Below are positions 60,601 through 64,000 of a stretch of 64,000 nucleotides of DNA, one piece after another. The notes below the pieces were generated by a model. It was not told the origin of the DNA, ran no database searches, and worked only from the letters and a program-made list of their open reading frames with translations. The DNA is from Orychophragmus violaceus (taxonomy: Eukaryota; Streptophyta; Magnoliopsida; Brassicales; Brassicaceae). The position numbers and the translations under genes are program-made. Each line of letters opens with the position of its first letter. Position 1 is the stretch's first letter. The stretch covers positions 94,919,507 through 94,983,506 of the forward strand of contig CM058238.1 of NCBI GenBank assembly GCA_030180135.1. The letters run 5' to 3'.

Positions 60601-63600
60601 CCTTGGTTCTCGGTAGGCTATAACCTTCCCACGGTGTATAGACGGGTTTTTCGGGTCATTTGTTTTCCACCAATTTCTTCACCAGACCTCTTTTATATCC
60701 CATTTTAAGGGTTTTGGTCATGATAGTTTCAAAAAAACTCGATCCAATTCTTCCTGGGTCATGAAAACTTGCATTTTGGCCTTAGAATCCTTCTCGGCGG
60801 TGCATCTGGTCAGGATAATCCATCACGTCAGTCAGTATGGCCGAGATAGTCCTTCCCGTCAGTCCATTAGGAGGTTTTGGCCTTAGGATCCTTCCCTCGG
60901 TGGATAGAATCAGTTTATCCTATCCCGTCATTGTTTTTTCCACCAATTTCTTCACCAGACCTCTTTGTTATCCATTTGAGAGGTTTGGGTCTTGATAGTT
61001 TCAAAAAAACTCGAGTCAATTTTTTCGGGTCAAGGAACCTTGGTTCTCGGTAGGCTATAACCTTCCCACGGTGTATAGACGGGTTTTTCGGGTCATTTGT
61101 TTTCCACCAATTTCTTCACCAGACCTCTTTTATATCCCATTTTAAGGGTTTTGGTCATGATAGTTTCAAAAAAACTCGATCCAATTCTTCCTGGGTCATG
61201 GAAACTTGCATTTTGGCCTTAGAATCCTTCTCGGCGGTGCATCTGGTCAGGATAATCCATCCCGTTAGTCAGTATGGCCGAGATAGTCCTTCCCGTCAGT
61301 CCATTAGGAGGTTTTGGCCTTAGGATCCTTCCCCCGGTGGATAGAATCAGTTTATCCTATCCCGTCATTGTTTTTACCACCAATTTCTTCACCAGACCTC
61401 TTTGTTATCCATTTGAGAGGTTTGGGTCTTGATAGTTTCAAAAAAACTCGAGTCAATTTTTTCGGGTCAAGGGACCTTGGTTCTCGGTAGGGCTATAACC
61501 TTCCCACGGTGTATAGACGGGTTTTTCGGGTCATTTGTTTTCCACCAATTTCTTCACCAGACCTCTTTTATATCCCATTTTAAGGGTTTTGGTCATGATA
61601 GTTTCAAAAAATCTCGATCCAATTCTTCCTGGGTCATGGAAACTTGCATTTTGGCCTTAGAATCCTTCTCGGCGGTGCATCTGGTCAGGATAATCCATCC
61701 CGTTAGTCAGTATGGCCGAGATAGTCCTTCCCGTCAGTCCATTAGGAGGTTTTGGCCTTAGGATCCTTCCCCCAGTGGATAGAATCAGTTTATCCTATCC
61801 CATCATTGTTTTTTCCACCAATTTCTTCACCAGACCTCTTTGTTATCCATTTGAGAGGTTTGGGTCTTGATAGTTTCAAAAAAACTCGAGTCAATTTTTT
61901 CGGGTCAAGGAACCTTGGTTCTCGGTAGGCTATAACCTTCCCACGGTGTATAGACGGGTTTTTCGGGTCATTTGTTTTCCACCAATTTCTTCACCAGACC
62001 TCTTTTATATCCCATTTTAAGGGTTTTGGTCATGATAGTTTCAAAAAAACTCGATCCAATTCTTCCTGGGTCATGAAAACTTGCATTTTGGCCTTAGAAT
62101 CCTTCTCGGCGGTGCATCTGGTCAGGATAATCCATCACGTCAGTCAGTATGGCCGAGATAGTCCTTCCCGTCAGTCCATTAGGAGGTTTTGGCCTTAGGA
62201 TCCTTCCCTCGGTGGATAGAATCAGTTTATCCTATCCCGTCATTGTTTTTTCCACCAATTTCTTCACCAGACCTCTTTGTTATCCATTTGAGAGGTTTGG
62301 GTCTTGATAGTTTCAAAAAAACTCGAGTCAATTTTTTCGGGTCAAGGAACCTTGGTTCTCGGTAGGCTATAACCTTCCCACGGTGTATAGACGGGTTTTT
62401 CGGGTCATTTGTTTTCCACCAATTTCTTCACCAGACCTCTTTTATATCCCATTTTAAGGGTTTTGGTCATGATAGTTTCAAAAAAACTCGATCCAATTCT
62501 TCCTGGGTCATGGAAACTTGCATTTTGGCCTTAGAATCCTTCTCGGCGGTGCATCTGGTCAGGATAATCCATCCCGTTAGTCAGTATGGCCGAGATAGTC
62601 CTTCCCGTCAGTCCATTAGGAGGTTTTGGCCTTAGGATCCTTCCCCCGGTGGATAGAATCAGTTTACCATATCCCGTCATTGTTTTTTCCACCAATTTCT
62701 TCACCAGACCTCTTTGTTATCCATTTGAGAGGTTTGGGTCTTGATAGTTTCAAAAAAACTCGAGTCAATTTTTTCGGGTCAAGGAACCTTGGTTCTCTGT
62801 AGGCTATAACCTTCCCACGGTGTATAGACGGGTTTTTTGGGTCATTTGTTTTCCACCAATTTCTTCACCAGACCTCTTTTATATCCCATTTTAAGGGTTT
62901 TGGTCATGATAGTTTCAAAAAAACTCGATCCAATTCTTCCTGGGTCATGGAAACTTGCATTTTGGCCTTAGAATCCTTCTCGGCGGTGCATCTGGTCAGG
63001 ATAATCCATCCCGTTAGTCAGTATGGCCGAGATAGTCCTTCCCGTCAGTCCATTAGGAGGTTTTGGCCTTAGGATCCTTCCCCCGGTGGATAGAATCAGT
63101 TTATCCTATCCCGTCATTGTTTTTTCCACCAATTTCTTCACCAGACCTCTTTGTTATCCATTTGAGAGGTTTGGGTCTTGATAGTTTCAAAAAAACTCGA
63201 GTCAATTTTTTCGGGTCAAGGAACCTTGGTTCTCGGTAGGCTATAACCTTCCCACGGTGTATAGACGGGTTTTTCGGGTCATTTGTTTTCCACCAATTTC
63301 TTCAACAGACCTCTTTTATATCCCATTTTAAGGGTTTTGGTCATGATAGTTTCAAAAAAACTCGATCCAATTCTTCCTGGGTCATGGAAACTTGCATTTT
63401 GGCTTTAGAATCCTTCTCGGCGGTGCATCTGGTCAGGATAATTCATCCCGTTAGTCAGTATGGCCGAGATAGTCCTTCCCGTCAGTCCATTAGGAGGTTT
63501 TGGCCTTAGGATCCTTCCCCCGGTGGATAGAATCAGTTTATCCTATCCCGTCATTGTTTTTTCCACCAATTTCTTCACCAGACCTCTTTGTTATCCATTT

Positions 63601-64000
63601 GAGAGGTTTGGGTCTTGATAGTTTCAAAAAAACTCGAGTCAATTTTTTTGGGTCAAGGAACCTTGGTTCTCGGTAGGCTATAACCTTCCCACGGTGTATA
63701 GACGGGTTTTTCAGGTCATTTTTTTCCACCAATTTCTTCACCATACCTCTTTTATATCCCATTTTAAGGGTTTTGGTCATGATAGTTTCAAAAAAACTCG
63801 ATCCAATTCTTCCTGGGTCATGGAAACTTGCATTTTGGCCTTAGAATCCTTCTCGGCGGTGCATCTGGTCAGGATAATCCATCCCGTCAGTCAGTATGGC
63901 CGAGATAGTCATTCCCGTCAGTTCGTTTCCATCCCGTCAGTCATTCTGGCCGCGAGAATGCTAGTCCTTTGTTTTTTTGGTCGAGGGATTCCACACCTTA
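57675..64000. repeat. Satellite domain V, domain III-like 437-bp units to the window end
   Basis: Plain 437-bp units with domain III marks: 'ttttcaggtcattttttt' (58765 and 63710), the fused junction 'ccggtcagtccattagg' (59107), 'tttcataaaaactcg' (59250), 'gtttttaccacc' with 'agggctataacc' (60180 and 61490). A three-unit block recurs 1312 bp apart (60117 and 61429). The array runs out of the window inside a module D. Confidence 0.9.
60117..62640. repeat. 1312-bp tandem duplication (three 437-bp-type units)
   Basis: 60117-61428 and the sequence from 61429 to about 62640 correspond at 1312 bp (3 x 437 + 1, the extra base being the third G of 'agggctataacc'). Shared marks are 'aatctcgatcc', 'cccccagtggatag' and 'tcatgaaaacttgc'. 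A private 'caccacacctc' at about 60244 distinguishes the first copy. Confidence 0.88.

Noticed and set aside
1..64000. rDNA intergenic spacer subrepeats
   Set aside because: No 18S, 5.8S, 25S or 5S gene sequence was recognised in the window, and the array carries no visible rDNA promoter context.

Overview
This window is plant nuclear heterochromatin: a complex satellite array of about 55.9 kb broken by two Ty1/copia-class LTR retrotransposon insertions. I see no host protein-coding gene, rRNA gene, tRNA gene or CRISPR array. The copia element, its initiator-Met-tRNA-type primer binding site and the polished satellite hierarchy indicate a flowering plant. The LTR and palindrome style would fit a crucifer or another eudicot, but I cannot name the species.

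The array is built from one ancestral sequence of about 164 bp. It was remodelled into a 437-bp composite unit (two full segments plus one truncated one), a 615-bp unit (the 437-bp unit with an internal 178-bp duplication), a 50-bp subrepeat, and a segment here called module D (from 'gagaatgctagtcc' to 'tttagggtgg'). These are combined into several higher-order repeats (HORs).

Layout: (1) 1-22240, domain I, has a 2541-bp HOR of five units (615+437+437+615+437), lacks module D, and is interrupted by the copia element. (2) 11022-18326 is a 7305-bp copia element with 638-bp LTRs differing at two positions, TSD GCTAT, an intact gag-type ORF and a ruined pol. (3) 22241-24516 is a disordered transition where module D and a 50-bp expansion first appear. 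(4) 24517-29343 carries a 1335-bp HOR, one copy enlarged by three extra 164-bp units. (5) 29344-32482 is a block repeated about 19.55 kb downstream, followed by plain 437-bp units. (6) 32483-45160 has 1885/2322/1935-bp HORs forming a 4257-bp tandem duplication. (7) 45161-50838 has a 1649-bp HOR. (8) 50839-57674 is module-D-rich and carries a 676-bp solo LTR in reverse orientation (53468-54143, TSD GATAG). (9) 57675-64000 returns to the pattern of region 6 and runs off the window.

Nothing here works as an operon or pathway. The only plausible functional product is the copia gag-type protein. The many 60-123-codon open frames across the array are the satellite read in frame and are not annotated as genes. 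The most interesting biology is the nested multi-scale repeat architecture with sharp domain borders, and a copia element whose pol is dead although its LTRs say it moved recently, which implies mobilisation in trans.
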